A stretch of DNA of 64,000 bases from Serilophus lunatus (lineage: Eukaryota > Chordata > Aves > Passeriformes > Eurylaimidae): positions 87,466 to 151,465 of the forward strand of contig VXBA01001018.1 of assembly GCA_013399895.1 (NCBI GenBank), given 5' to 3'. Every line of letters begins with the position of its first letter. The first letter of the stretch is position 1. The notes under the pieces were generated by a model. It was not told where the DNA came from and did no database searches. It saw nothing but the letters and a program-made list of their open reading frames with translations. Both the position numbers and the translations under genes were made by a program. This document shows, piece by piece, positions 50,019-63,470 of this stretch.

Positions 50019-52607
50019 TTGTATATGCATTTAAATGAACACAGAATTGCAGCTAAACTGAAACTGGATAGAATATTTATGTCCAGGTTTTTTAAAAATA
50101 TATGTTTCTCAAGGGGAGAAATATTTATAATTACAGGATATATTTTAGTTTCAATTAAATTTCCATTAGAAGGATCTGTCTGATTGCTTAAGAGAAATAG
50201 AATGGTTCATTCCCCGTAACCTATTAGATACAACAGTAAGCTTGGATCACTTTCTCACTCTGCCTGAACAGGAAAATTAATTTCCTATTCTGCCTCATTA
50301 AATGATGATGCAGTCTCAAAGATCCTCACTTGAATTAGAGCAAGAATCTGAACATAGGTTTCCTCTGAGATGGTGCTATAATTGTGACAATTTCTTAATG
50401 AACTCAGAAGCTTGTTTATTCTTAGGCCATATGAGGAAAAATTTTAAAATGTTCATAAAACACACTAATCTTCTAAGGAAATAAATTATTCTAGTAATTA
50501 TTCTAACATGAATAGCTATTTTCTGCTACAGAGGAATCAGAGACTAATATAACTAAAAACAGATATAAAAAAAAATATGCTGGTCATCTCTTTGGAGACT
50601 TATTGAGGTTTTGCACCTCTTCAAACTTTGAGGAATTATTTGCTGGAAATTAAGTTTAAGAACAGATCCCATAGGAGTAAACATAATGATCATAAATAGT
50701 AATCCTAAAGAGTGATCCTACCTTTTTATTCTCCCCCTTGATTAGTACTTTCTCAAATTTTAATAATTGCAGCTGAGGTTTTTTTCCCATGTTACTTGCC
50801 TGCCCGAGGATATTTCTGTATTTTTAAGTTATAGTTAAAATAGCTGAATCAGTTCTGTAAAATAAATTACGAAAATGAATGAAATAGGTTTGTCTGTGTT
50901 AATAACAAAGAAAAACCACACAACCAATACCCCCAAAACCTTTTTATGGACTACTCTGGAACCTCTGTTCTTTAGAAAAAACATGACTGATTAAGGGACA
51001 GGAGAACAATTTTTTATTTGCCCTTGGAAAAAAAAAAAATTACTTAACACCTACTGAAAAACATTAGTTGCTGTGGGCAAAATTTGATTGCTACCATTTT
51101 GAAGATTTCTTTCTGAACATCCTCCATCCCCATGGCGTTTAGGAAGAGAACCTTCTCTATTTTCCCAGGTATTAGGGGTTATGCTACTAGCCATGGGGAG
51201 AACAGGATACACTATTTCTCCTTAAAGAGGTTACATACCTCTTCAAGAAGAGAAGAAAAACACAACTCAATACCAGAAGTGGACAGAAAAACGATGTGGC
51301 AGAAAAGTCCATATAATTCTCATTTTTGTATGGTTTTGTGATATTTTTTCAATTTTAGATATATTTGTTTTAAAAGTAGGAAAAAATATTTTAAAGGTCT
51401 TTCTCATGAAGGAAACAAATACTGGAAGGATCAGAATTAATTCTGATTAAATAAAAAAATTGGAAAATTTCCCATCAAATTGATCATGTATTATATTAAA
51501 AACATTACCTACATGACTATTCATCTCCAGGTTTTTTTGACAGAAATCCTTACTCAATTGGCCTGACATTACTTCAGGGTGAGGATACATTAGGGTAGCA
51601 TGCTGAAAGCACTTGTGTTGAATATCAATATTTCAACAAATTTGTATGAGGAAATGTGTAAAAAATTATATTTTACATGTACTTGCTAATGGTGCTCAGA
51701 AAAAAATTCAAAAGGGACTATGGAGAAGAAGATCCTTCCATAAAGCCATCAGACTAACATTTGTTAGGAAATTAGTACTTCTGTTTTCACTGCTGGCTCT
51801 GATTGTTGAAAGTAATTAGTATGTGGACCTCTACTGTGAAAAGAATGCACCAAATGAAGTTTTGGATAGTTGTTCCTGAGACAAGAACAATTTATTTCAT
51901 ATAAAGAATGGAACAGAGTTCCAGTAAAAAAAGATACAGAATTATCACTGTTGCATGAATGCCTACAGTCTGAAATTCTTTGTGCAATAAAATATTTCAA
52001 GCTAAATTTAAGTATTGCAATAGCCAGAAATAAAGACAGGGAAAATCAAGTAAGTAAAGGCTGTAGCCAGAAAATAAGAGAAAAATGATAATATAGAGAA
52101 AAATGCTACTAAAATGGACGGAACAGAATATACTTGTGAATGAATACTGAATCAATTCAATCCTTAGAAATGCCCTGATTAGACTACATCATTGAAAGGA
52201 AACGTCTCGAGCTTCAGACAGACCTTAAATATCTGGAATATAAGACATATGCTAGTCTTCACAAGTATCTTTACCCAGTATTTCCATTTCACACCTTATT
52301 TCTGTTCTTTTTCAACATTCCTCCTTCCTTATGTTAAAAGTTGAAGTCAGCTTTGCCTTTAAAAGATGTTGCAACAGCACTGTCAGTCTCATAACTTTTT
52401 ATTGCAAAAAGCAATTTCTGCAACAGAGAGTTTGAAGAAGTAATTTAAACAGTTATTTTCCATATCTGTTATTCTTTTCCTCTGCGTGTTTATCTTGTTA
52501 TTTCTGGCAGGAAGAAGGATCAGACTCTGAGACTGACAGACCCAGGCCCAAAAAATGGATTCATTTTTCATCCAAAAGGGGAGAGTTTTTACTATTTTCA
52601 TATTGAA

Positions 52608-52640
52608 AAAAACCCCAAACAAAACAAAAAAACACACCAA
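52608..52640. repeat. A-rich tract with C-run
   Basis: An aaaaaaccccaaacaaaaca-type stretch with one CCCC, A-rich on plus like the tracts at 25.85 and 35.9 kb. Confidence 0.7.
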
Positions 52641-54620
52641 GTTGGGTTTTTTCTTTAAAATACAAAAAAAGACAATTATGTGAATTTAATGGGGAATATG
52701 AAAAGCCTCACTTAATAGCTTTGTATTTCAAATATTGTCTGTCTTTCCTTCCTGAAACAAACAAAATTTAACAAGCCTTTATAGTGGTATTTGTCATGCA
52801 TGTAATAACATTGTCCAAAAAGGACTCATATGGTGCTATAGAGTTAGAGAAACATCAATATCTTTAACACAGGGCCCATTAAATTTATCCAAATTAACGC
52901 ATCACGTATTAGGGTTTGTATAACTATGTATATTGAGGAGAATCAAACTGAAATCGCATACAGAATCACAGAAAATATGATCTAGCCAGAGATTTGGTCA
53001 TCTATTGTCTATCTCTATGCATGGGAGTAGCAGCTACATACTAGCTTACACTTAAAATGATCCAATGGTAGAAATTCAATGGCCTTGTCAGGAGCTGTCT
53101 TTCAGTATGGGAGTTTATCATATGTATTACTGAAGCAAACATAATGATTGTCTTAAAGTAAGTGGATATGGAGATATTTATGAGTTTTTCATTTTTCTTA
53201 TCGTAGAAGATGACTAATTCTAGTTAGAGGGTAAACAGATCCTCTTTTCTTTGGAAGCATTAAATACTCTTAAATGCAGAACAAAAGGCAAACCAGACTG
53301 AAAACTATTTCAACTGTTTACAAATGAAACAGTCAACAGCTTAGCACTTTTTCCATGAACACTGGCACCTGGATAAACCATGGCTGAAAAATCTAATATT
53401 CCCTGGGTGCAGCATTAACCTATACAAAAAAAGGGATTCCCTACTTTATCCTCTTAAGAAGTTCTGCGTATGTGTGAAGTACTTCAGTGGAATCACTTTG
53501 GGATGCAATCTCAGCCATTTAGCTAATTACATCACTGATAGACCTCAAAATGTGTTCTCTACCTTCACTTTATATGTTTACATGTCTATTGACATTATTT
53601 TTAAAATTTATCTGAATATATAAACATTTCCAGCAGTTTTCCATGCTTTTTATATCACCCTTTTCCCATACTTACTGGAAATGGACAGCATAATTAAAGG
53701 CAATTTAAATGGGAAAAAATAACATAACTGCATTTGAGGATTTTACACATACTAACAGCTAAATAAAGAAGGAAACACAACTCTTCTAAGATACCAAGTT
53801 GGTCCTAATTAATATAGTAAGAAAATTATAGCTGCACTGATATGAATGATACTAGTTATAAATATCAATGATTCACTACCCTGACATATTGCCAGCATAG
53901 ACTGCCTTCCAGAATTATCCTCACATTTTATTTCAGAGCTGATCCGACACTTGAATATGTTTCCTGTTTTATGCTGAATAAAGCAAGGTTTTATGGTGAA
54001 TCTCCAAATATTTTTGCATGACACACTGAAGATAGAAGTCAGGTGATTGATCTGTAGAAAGCATTTTCTCACCATTAAAAGGAGATGCTTGGATAAGCTG
54101 AAGAACATGAGTAACTTGAGCAAAAAGGGCAAAGAAGTGTAATCATTTATGCTATTCTTCATAATTTACCTGAAAAATTTAACAAATCTTTTTCTAACCC
54201 CATATGTAAAAATTGCTTAAATATTTAATTATTTTACAGTTTATCTAAGATACTTAAATGTTTTTAAGTTACACACACTTGCACATGCATGCACATTCAC
54301 ATACACTCAAGACACACACGTTAAAACTGCATCTCAAAAAGATAAGAGGTAGCAAAAACACACATGCAGTTAAACCAGCTTTGAAGTACTGAAAAGGACA
54401 AGGCCATCTGCCCATTTCAGAAGCTAGTGATAGAAGTACCTGGTTTTCTGGAGGATTAAATATTTGTTCAATCATAAGACTAAAATTGGTTGACTGCTAA
54501 CGGGACCTTAGTTCTCAAAATAGGAGTGAAACAAGCTTCTTGCAGAATAAATTAGAAATATTTATTCATAGTAGTCTACCAGATGTTCTGTTGGAAATTA
54601 CTCAGATACATTTTAATTAC

Positions 54621-54892
54621 AGAATCATAGAATATGTTGAGTTGGAATGGACCCAAGGATAATCAAGTTCAACTCCTGGCCCTACAAAGGACCATCCCCA
54701 AGAGTCACATCATGTATCCGAGAGTATCATCCAAAGGCTTCTTCAACTCTGTCAGGCTTGGTGCTGGGAGCTACTTCCCTGGGGAACCCGTTCCAGTGCC
54801 CAGTCACCCTCTGGGTGAAGAACCTTTTTCTAATATCCAACCTAAACGGCCCCTGACACAATTTCAGGCCATTCCCTCAGGTCCTGGTGCCA
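54621..54892 (-). mobile_element. CR1 LINE 3' end, antisense to plus, about 270 bp
   Basis: Begins agaatcatagaatatgttga, then gttggaatggacccaagga, and later ccctctgggtgaagaacctt and atatccaacctaaac. This is the reverse complement of a CR1 3' terminus with its ATTCTATGATTCT tail. It is the same orientation as SNTG1. The 117-codon plus-strand open frame at 54634-54987 is mostly this repeat. Confidence 0.92.
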
Positions 54893-57005
54893 GAAATGGT
54901 ATACTTAGATTATTTTGCCTGACAAATTGCCTAACTTGGATCACAGATTTTTATCCACATGCTAGTGTCCTACCAGTATCAGTCTGAATAAGATTTGTGG
55001 TAAAAAAAATAGAGTGGTTTAAATGTTTTCAACTTCTCTTAATGATACTTTTCGCTGACTAATCACCAGAACTTTTATAGTTTCTAACTTCTTTCCCATT
55101 TTAAATTGCCTGACTTTGATTTCTACTCACTTTCTTTTTAGGGATAAAGAGTTCTTCGAGGCCTTGTATTTTCTCTCTGCTAAGGTATTTTCACCCCTTT
55201 AACAACAGATCCATTGAATTTTTAACAAATTACATCATGTGCTTACCAATTTATGCATTTACCCCCCCAAGGACTTAAGGTATTTGCATCTCCATAATGT
55301 TCCATTTACATCAAACATAGACCACTGCTGTTTGCCTTATTTCTTAATGAATATATTAAGCGACTTTAACTTAAAAGTGATTTTTTACTCAGCCTATTTC
55401 ATGTCAAAAATTACTATTTCAGCTCCAAAATCTTGAAAAAGAAGAGTTTTATATTTGTATTTATATTTTATATTTGAGATATGTATTTTTATGTGGTATT
55501 TTGAAAACTCTATACAGAACCATTTTTATAATACACTATTGTTACGTTAGTGTATGAAAGTGATAATTAGGGTTTAGTTTTTTTCTTTCATGCATTTTTA
55601 CTATATAAAATTGTAAATACTGTATTAGAGGATTAATGCTCCTTTACTGAAGTTTTGTCAATAAAACTGTTTTTCATACAGTAAAAAGACAGCTTTTTAA
55701 AATCTACTTTTCCAATTCAAATTTTAGTGATCTTCCTGATTATTTAGAAGATCCTATTCACATTAAGGACAGTGACTTATTCCCTGCCTTCATCTTTCTT
55801 TTCCTTCTAGTCTGATCAGGAAAATCAAGGAAAATCCCAACAAATGTTAACGACCAAAATAGTGATTTATTAAATTACTATTATAAACATGAATCCAGTA
55901 GATATAAATCATATAATAATCTCTGACATCTCTTATTAAGGTGCAGAACATCTTGCCTTTTAGTTTCTTGAGGCAGAGAATTGTAGAAATTGAAAATGAT
56001 ATTCTAGTTTCCCATATTATTCATGAGAAGAGTCAGCCCTTGTAATGGATGCTAGAGGAGAAAGGACACTAAACACATGCAAGGAACTATGAAGAAAACA
56101 TTGGCCACCGAATTCTAAGTTTTGTTTAACAACTTTGGACTATATACCCTTCCTGACGATTAGATCAGTGAAATCCATTGCTGAGTGTAGAAATTAATAT
56201 TTATTTAGTGTTTTAATATTTTTACTGCTAGCAGAAGTGGAATTATTCTCTCATACTGAAACACTGAAATATTAATATGCATTCAGTAGGATCCGGCAAT
56301 TCATATTCTCCACTATAGGGCTTCTTCATGAAGAGAACTTAGAGAAATTTCTCAAATTGTGGAAAATTACAATTCTATTTAAAAAGACAAACTAACGATA
56401 GTAAAAATTGTTCTTGTAAAGTTTATCAGAATTTAAGCCAAAAAATTTTTGAAATATTGATTACTAAATGTTTCGATAGCATTTAATAATTCACTTTGAC
56501 AAAGAAGACATGAGCCAAGACCTGTGCTCTTTCTGGCTCTACAGAAGTGTTGCACCATTACTGACCAACAGACTCAGTCCTGCCTTCTCAGGATGCCCAA
56601 TAACCTGAACAACCTAGAAGGAAATATGTTTTGGAATTTTTTAATTCCAAAATACTACTTCTCACTCCTGGATTAATTTGTACAAATGTCCTTCTACTTA
56701 AAGGGAATATTAGCTACAGAAATGTGTCCATTCTGACAAATTAAGCATGTATGGGACTACTTGTTGATATATGGGCAAAACCAAATCACATCCATACTAT
56801 GAAACTCTTTATTCCCCTAGAACACATGCAACAGCTCATTACGAATGCTCCTTCACATATAACTCTCAAGTAATGCTAGGAAATGTTTTGGAGAGTGCTA
56901 GGTGGTCCATTTGGCCCAAAATACATGGTAGCTATCAATCTAAAATAAATTAAGAATACAGAGATTGTGTTTCACCATCTGGGAATGATCTCTGATAGTG
57001 CTAAT

Positions 57006-57253
57006 AAACTATAAGGGGGAAGATTTAGATTAGATATAAACAAGAAGTTTTTCACAATAAGAGTGGTAAAACACTGGAACAGGTTGCCCCAACAGATGGT
57101 AGGATGCCCCATGCCTGCAAATATTCAAGGTCAGGTTGGATGGGGCTCTGAACAACCTAGTCTAGTTGAAGGCATCCCTGCTTGTTGCAGGGGGTTGGAC
57201 TAGATGGCCCTCAAAGGTCTCTTCCAACCCAAACTATCCTGTAATTTTATGAT
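57006..57253 (+). mobile_element. CR1 LINE 3' end, about 250 bp
   Basis: Sense CR1: agatttagattagatataaa, aaacactggaacaggttgcc, aggttggatggggctctgaa, gggggttggactagatggcc, ggtctcttccaacccaaact and a degraded tail gtaattttatgat. Confidence 0.92.
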
Positions 57254-58978
57254 TTGCTATTACTCCTAATTAAAATGTATACAGATAAAAACTTATTTTA
57301 GCCAAGAATATGGAACTGAGCCCACTTAAGATAGACTGATTGATGATATTGCTCTGAAAGCAGCCTTACTGTCTTCTTGGGTTTATTTCTGCCCAATGAC
57401 AGAAATTACCTCTTGTGAAGTAGAAACACAGAATATTTCTATCATCTCAAGCAGGAAGGGGAACACTAACCTATAGAAGAATCCACGTTTCTTTTCTTTA
57501 TTTCTCGTTAGGCTTCCTGAGTTATCATTCTGTCTATCAGTCTCTGAGAACACAAATCCTGTCAGCTTGTCTCTCTGCCATTCAATCGATACTCCAAGAA
57601 AAATAGATTTGCAACAAAAGTAGGTAGTATAGAAGGGAAGAAGGATGAAGGTGACCACAGAACAACAGAGTAACTTTTTTCACATTGCTTCTGTTTCAGT
57701 AATATTCATGGGGCTTGTACAAACGAGTCTAGAAACACTCATTGCTAAAATGGAGACTTTTATGATGCTGACATAAAAGTTGAACAAAACGTTGAGTCTG
57801 TACAGATGTTCAATGTACTAGCAGTAATAGAAAGCTGTTTTTCCTGGTTTTACTTTCTTTTATATTTAGTGAAAGCATAGTTACATTCTATAGTACTTGC
57901 TGTATAAAACTAGAATACGGTGAGGATTAATTCTTCAATGTCAGAAGCTGCAATTCTATTGCCATGATTTTTATAGTTCCATTTTGTATTATTTACAGAT
58001 CTTAGTCCGGTAAAAAACCTGTTTGAAACATTTCAGCACTTTATAAGCTTGACCAAATTTACAGACAATAAAGGAATAGCTGAATATGAATGAAGTGATA
58101 AAGAAACACAAAAATTATCCCTATATCACTTAAACTGGAATTGCCTCTCTGTTAATATAGAAGAGACTGGAGGATCTATGCCTCATCCCAGACAGTTTGG
58201 AGACCTGATGATAAGAAAAAGCAGTCTCTTTTCATTCTTTGTGCTTTCACACAACAGTTACAGGAAGGCATTGCTGCTTTAGGTTTCACTGTTTTGTGGG
58301 CTGAGTGGAATAACTTCTGCTACGTGGCTGAGAAAAAACACCAAACGAACATATATTGGCATACAACTACAGGGGACAGAAGGAGGAAAAAAAGAAAAAT
58401 GGTTAAAATTGTGAGTGAATGAGAAAAGCATCAACAAAGGCAAAAGGCTAGAAGAAATGGGGGGAAAAAAGACCTTTAAATTACAGAAAACTATATGGCA
58501 TATATTATGTAAATTTCTATTCAAGGAGTATAACAAAATCATTGGATAAAATCATAAGGAGTCATCATCCTGGCTGTTGCAATGAAAATCTGCCTTAATG
58601 GTTACTGCATCAAGGCCAAGGGCTGAAACAATCAGAGGTTACCTGAGGAAGTGAGATTTTTTCAACTCTCTCAAAGCCTGACTGTGCTGTAAGACCATTG
58701 TTTGTATACACCCTCAGTGCAATGTCTTCAAGGAGTGAACAACTTTTCCTGTTACTTTTCTACCTACATGACCACTTCTAAGGAGTCAATATTTGCACAG
58801 ACTTGGTAGTTAAAGGACATACCACAGTGATGGGATGTTTTACACTTGGGATGTTTTACTCCCTAAAGGAGACTTTAGACTTCATAGCCAGCACAGCACT
58901 AAGAGAAAACCTTGCTCTGTTTTGTTAAGATTGCTAGAAAAGAGGTTTTTTTCAGGCTATAAACTTGGGGTTTTTTCC

Positions 58979-58992
58979 TTTTTTTTTTTTTT
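58979..58992. repeat. Poly-T run
   Basis: A homopolymer of 14 T, preceded by ggggttttttcc. Confidence 0.85.
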
Positions 58993-59884
58993 AATCTGAG
59001 ATGTAAAAAGTTTCTGAATTTTATTGAGCCATTACATCTGTAATCTGCCTCCCTAAGGAAAATATCGTTCACCCATGAGACCCATAAAACCTAGGAACTG
59101 TACTATTTATGTCTGTAAAAGTCCTTCCCAAAAGGAAACACTTTTTTAAAAAATAACATTTTTGTTCATACTTCTGTGTATTACTAATCTGAATCTGCTT
59201 AGATAAAACTCCAGAAAAGTCCAAATTATGTTTTACACAATTTTGACCCAAAAACTCCAAATCAAACATACACAGGAAAGCACTTCAGGTTAATGGAAAG
59301 AGACAATTTTTTTTCATCTCTTTTTCTTCTCATTTGAAAAATTCTGAGAATCTGTTTTTCGTGCAATAATGGTCTTATCCAGTTTTCCACTCATAATTCT
59401 AACTTTCTAAACATATTTCCCTACACTTTCCCATTTGATACAGTTAAGGCAAACTGAAGAAATCAAGAAAAAATACAACAAAAGTTTTCAGAATTGTCTT
59501 GTAGTGGTCTCAGGCCTAGTGGAATCTTACATTTCAGCCACAATTAGTTTCAATATATTTGAAAACAACCAAATTGATCGCTGTTTCTTTAGGATCTCAG
59601 TTAGAAAAAGAATTGTTACACTTGCAAAATATGACATTAAAGCGAAGCTATAAAACCCATATAGCATTACGGAGAAATAAAGTGGTTTCCTAGTCAAAAT
59701 CAGGTTATCTGCAATGTTCCCATGCCTTCTAGTTTGCTTCTGTAGCTACTGACACCAGGATTTCTCATATTTGACTTTAAAGGAAAAAAAATTACATCTC
59801 TTTCTGCAAGGTGGTCAGTGTTACACTCTGGTTTGACAAATGGTCTATCAAAACGGTAATTTATTTTATACTTTCCCGTCATAC

Positions 59885-59956
59885 CTTGAGAATTTTGCAC
59901 ATTATCTCATAAACTGAAAATGTTTTCTCAGCTCGAGTCCAATCCCAGGTTGTGAC
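59885..59956 (-). CDS. SNTG1: SNTG1 coding exon (fifth from the 3' end), within the PH domain
   Basis: This 72-bp exon encodes 24 residues beginning VTTWDWTRAEKTFSVYE and ending CKILK. The acceptor on the minus strand is a long T-rich tract ending in ctaaag just before GTCACA; the donor is CTCAAG followed by gtatg. Both ends are phase 0, and the translation runs directly into the next exon's DSDLLDRRKHCF. The TWDW-containing segment belongs to the C-terminal PH domain of gamma-syntrophins. Because the exon is short and frame-neutral, the longest open frame over this place (from about 59900 down to 59700) reads a different frame and is not the real product. The next upstream exon, expected to encode the YSPTFLALRG-type segment of the PH domain, was not found between 59957 and 64000. 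Confidence 0.93.
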
Positions 59957-59957
59957 C

Positions 59958-60000
59958 TTTAGAAAACAAAACAATACAAAACAAAACACAAAATAAACAT
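59958..60000 (-). promoter_or_regulatory. SNTG1: TTTTG-rich polypyrimidine tract at a SNTG1 splice acceptor
   Basis: On plus this reads agaaaacaaaacaatacaaa and further AAAAC units. On the transcript strand it is a TTTTG/TTTTC-rich tract running directly into ctaaag and the exon at 59956. Its position makes it the likely polypyrimidine tract for that acceptor. Confidence 0.6.
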
Positions 60001-62453
60001 AAAAAGAAATTAAGCTATTTTTATTTATTTCACAAAGTAAGTTAATTAGCAAAAATAAAAATATAACCCTAAACTATTTACATCCAGTATAACACATACA
60101 GAAAGACCAAGCACTGCATTGGAGCAATAACTACCAGGGACCAGACTGTTCCATCCAGGCAATGCTTAGGAGCCATCCTCCCTGTACTTACAGTGCAGAG
60201 TTTTTGCATGCAGGCTGCTCTGTGTTGAATGATGATGCTTCCCCAGGGAAATGGCAGGAATTGCATTGAGATCCTGAGAGGATATAGCCCTCGAATTCAT
60301 CTCACAAAGTCAGAGCTCTGACTAAAAGAAGGCATGTTTTTCACCTCTTTCCTCCTTGTAACTCCATGACACTATTTGCTCCCAATCACCTACACTGTAA
60401 ATCCAACTTTGCAGTGTCCCAGACACTTACCTGATATGACTTGAAATCCAGAGGGGAAAAAACAAACCATGTAAAAAGAGGCAAATACACATTTACTTTT
60501 TCTCTTGCCAAGAGCTACTCCTAAATTCTAACAAAATAGGATTCAAAGAATAGTCTATTTTTCCTCTTTGATTTGGGATTTGACAACTGTTTTCAATGGC
60601 ATTAAATTTAAGCACCAAAAAATGCATAGATAAAAGAATTTAAATCATGCAATGATAAGTGTTAAGACTTAAATGAAACAGAAGGAGGTAGATGAATATG
60701 TTTTGTCAGGGAAGAGTCAAGACAATAGCACAACAGTCTATAAAAAACTTTCCAAAGAAACTGCAAGAAGGAAACAGGAGAATATTCAGACTCAAAATAC
60801 AGAAGAAGGCACAAAACACTTGAGGTTACATATGAATAATATTGAAGTTATATAGGAAAGAAAAATAATCTTAATGGCAAGACATTTTGAATAGTGGCCC
60901 AACTCCAAAGAAAGGCAGTTGTATCATGTTAGGCATGATGAAATAAAACGCTGTTAGTTCTACAAGATTCAAGATAAACTTCTTTGAAAAATTTATTGTA
61001 AAACAGTGTCCACGGCCCAGAAAGGAAAATATTATATGAGAACAATTTATATCTTATCTAGAGAGAAAATAATCATTACTAGATACAACATGTCTGAGAA
61101 ACACCTGTGGGTTTGGATTCCTAGGTATAAGCTTTCTTGATCAAAATTATTTTGGTGTTACATGAGAAAATTCTATCCCTAACTCATTTTTAGCTATAAA
61201 CATTGTTGTAATGGAAACTCCTTTGAGAAAATCACAGGCAGGAATGAAAAGTTCAAAAATAGAGATTTACTGTTCCTCTTCTATTGGAATTTTATTTATT
61301 TGTAGCCATCCTCAAATGCAGTTTTCACTATCTTACTGAGGTATAAAGCTACTCTCTCTGCTATGGACAAAAATATAAATTGCTCACCATGAAGAGAGCA
61401 ATAGGGACAGGAATCTTGCTACAGCCCCACTGAGCCCGAAACACCAGCCACATCAGCTGAAGTCATACTGCCCCAACAGGAAAAAGTAGTTACTATTGTT
61501 GCTGAAGCACAAAGCCATTTGGAACTATGTTTTAAAACTTATTGCAGGCTCCATACTTTGAGAAAAAATATAATAGCTCCCTCTTCTCCCCTAGTATCCT
61601 GGGGTTTTTTGTGTCGGTAAAGGGATTTCTTTTCAGGTCAAACCAAAACCCTTTATAAGTAACAATATGTGCAAAGCAAAACCAACTGTAGAATTAAGAA
61701 GCCAGTAGAAATTGCTTCACCTGTTCACTTCTAATATTTTAATTTAAAAGCTTGAATAGCAAAAGAAAAGGTGTTAGCAGTTCTTTCTCAAGAAAGTCTG
61801 AGATTTCCAATTATAAACTGCAAGAAATTGAAACTCACCAGACTTGAAATAATTAATAATTCTAAAGGAGGACATGTACTAGGAAATAACAGGAAAAAAA
61901 TAATTTAAAAAGCAGTTTTGTTTAAATCCTTTAAAATGCAAATAAGATGCATTTGGATTGCTCATTTATCTGAGCACAGGAAGTAGAAGTACTATTGATC
62001 AAGCAGAGAAAAAAACAGGCAGGGGGAGGATGCTGATAGACATTATTTAAACACATGCTTCCCTAATGTGTTAGACTTTGGCAGAGACCGGGGAAATGTT
62101 TTCATTGGATTTTCTAGTTAAAAAAGTTGGCAGGATATCTCTGTTCAGGAAAAAACCTTCATCCAAAGAGTTTACAATGCAAATATAATTAAAATTGTTT
62201 TTCTTTTAACTACACTTTTATGCATCTCATAAATAGAAGCTCTGAAATTGTGTCATTAAAAGTTTGTAATATTTTGTAATCCCTGGAAGAAACAAACATT
62301 TATGTCTGCATATATGTAGAAAAGCAAACATAACAGCATGTGCAAAAGTATGCATACAGAAAATAGGATGTTAGAAGTCCTTTTAAAAGGCCTACTAGTT
62401 CTTTTAGAAGAACATTTTGCTGGTCATACAAGTGTGAAATTAGTACATTACAT

Positions 62454-62518
62454 GTTGGGTTTGGAACTAGATGATCTTTGAGGCCCCTTCCAACCCAAAC
62501 CCTACTATGATTCTATGT
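62454..62518 (+). mobile_element. CR1 LINE 3' terminal fragment, about 65 bp
   Basis: gttgggtttggaactagatg, atctttgaggccccttccaa, then actatgattctatg: the last bases of a CR1 with its microsatellite-like tail. It is strongly 5'-truncated. Confidence 0.88.
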
Positions 62519-63309
62519 TTTTAAGGCACCTCTACATGAACTCTTCCTCTGTTTATCCTACAAAAAGCATGTTTATCATTCTGCTTCCCTGCTACTCCAT
62601 GGACTTAAACTATTTTTCACTATGTTTGAACTGTTTTTCTAAATAAGAACAGGAAACAGATTCTGGCAAAACAAAATCATGTTGTGCTTGCAGCTCAGCT
62701 GAAACACAACCTATAAAAACTCAAGCATGTGTGGTTTGTCTCAGACAACAGCATCTTTCCTTAATCACATTACCGTGGATCAGAGCCTTCATACGAACAT
62801 GCTCCTTTCACAACCACTAGTCATCCTCCCAGTACCCATTTACCTCCTGGAAGCATATTAGTCCTAGAAATTCATGATTCTTCAGTAAAGAGGCTTGTAG
62901 TTCCTTCTATAGTGCTTACAAAAGAATAATCTTCCTATTTTATACTTAACAGGACCTTCTATCTAGTGCCTAGAATGGAGATGGCATTATCTGACAGGAA
63001 GCAATTGCTCAAGTAGGTCTCATAAAGACAGTAGAGCTGATTTTGAACTAAGATGCTTGGTGACATAATCTGACATTTTAATCTGATCCTGAAAAATATC
63101 CACCAACAAAAGTCAAACTCCCATTACTACCCATGGGGGAGCCAAACTCCTATACCAGTGAACTCGCGTACAAACATTGAACACACAAAGTTTTCAGAAC
63201 ATACTAACTTTTGTTCCTCATGTCTTTCATATGTTTTTAAAACTTTTGCTAAACAGAAATAGTTACTGATAACCTATGTAAGGATTTGCAAGCTGGCTTT
63301 TAACTCCTC

Positions 63310-63470
63310 AGGAACAGGTTGCCCAGAGAAGTGGTATATGTCCCATCCTTGGAAACATTCAAGGTCAGCCTGGATGGGGCTCTGAGAAACCTGTTCCAGT
63401 TGAAGGTGTCCCTGCTTACTGTAGAGGATTGGACTATTTAAAGCTCCCTTCTAACTCTATTCACTGATTC
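63310..63470 (+). mobile_element. CR1 LINE 3' fragment, about 160 bp
   Basis: aggaacaggttgcccagaga, attcaaggtcagcctggatg, gggctctgagaaacctgttc, then ggattggactatttaaagct and a ttctaactctattcactgattc-like decayed tail. Sense CR1, moderately diverged. Confidence 0.9.

Larger units (their letters stand above)
46937..59884 (-). other. SNTG1: SNTG1 intron, 12.9 kb
   Basis: Intron bounded by GT at the donor (59884-59883) and AG at the acceptor (46938-46937). It contains CR1 fragments at 54621-54892 (antisense to plus) and 57006-57253, a TA/TG microsatellite at 49985-50018, an A/C-run tract near 52608-52640 and a poly-T run at 58979-58992. The rest shows no recognisable coding or RNA gene. Open frames such as 53809-54162 on the minus strand (117 codons) match nothing I know and have AT-rich, chance-like composition. 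Confidence 0.85.

Noticed and set aside
53809..54162. 117-codon minus-strand open frame in a SNTG1 intron
   Set aside because: Composition is AT-driven (many Ile, Leu, Phe, Ser), with no recognised domain and no splice-site context linking it to SNTG1.
54634..54987. 117-codon plus-strand open frame
   Set aside because: Most of it is the antisense of a CR1 3' end; there is no protein family resemblance.
58826..58861. Short direct repeat (tgggatgttttac twice)
   Set aside because: Only two imperfectly spaced copies; too little to call a functional repeat. The same applies to aaggctattgt near 3483-3509.
63100..63200. Possible upstream SNTG1 exon near ccatgggggagcc
   Set aside because: Neither frame gives the expected gamma-syntrophin PH residues, and there is no AG/GT pair in a suitable position.
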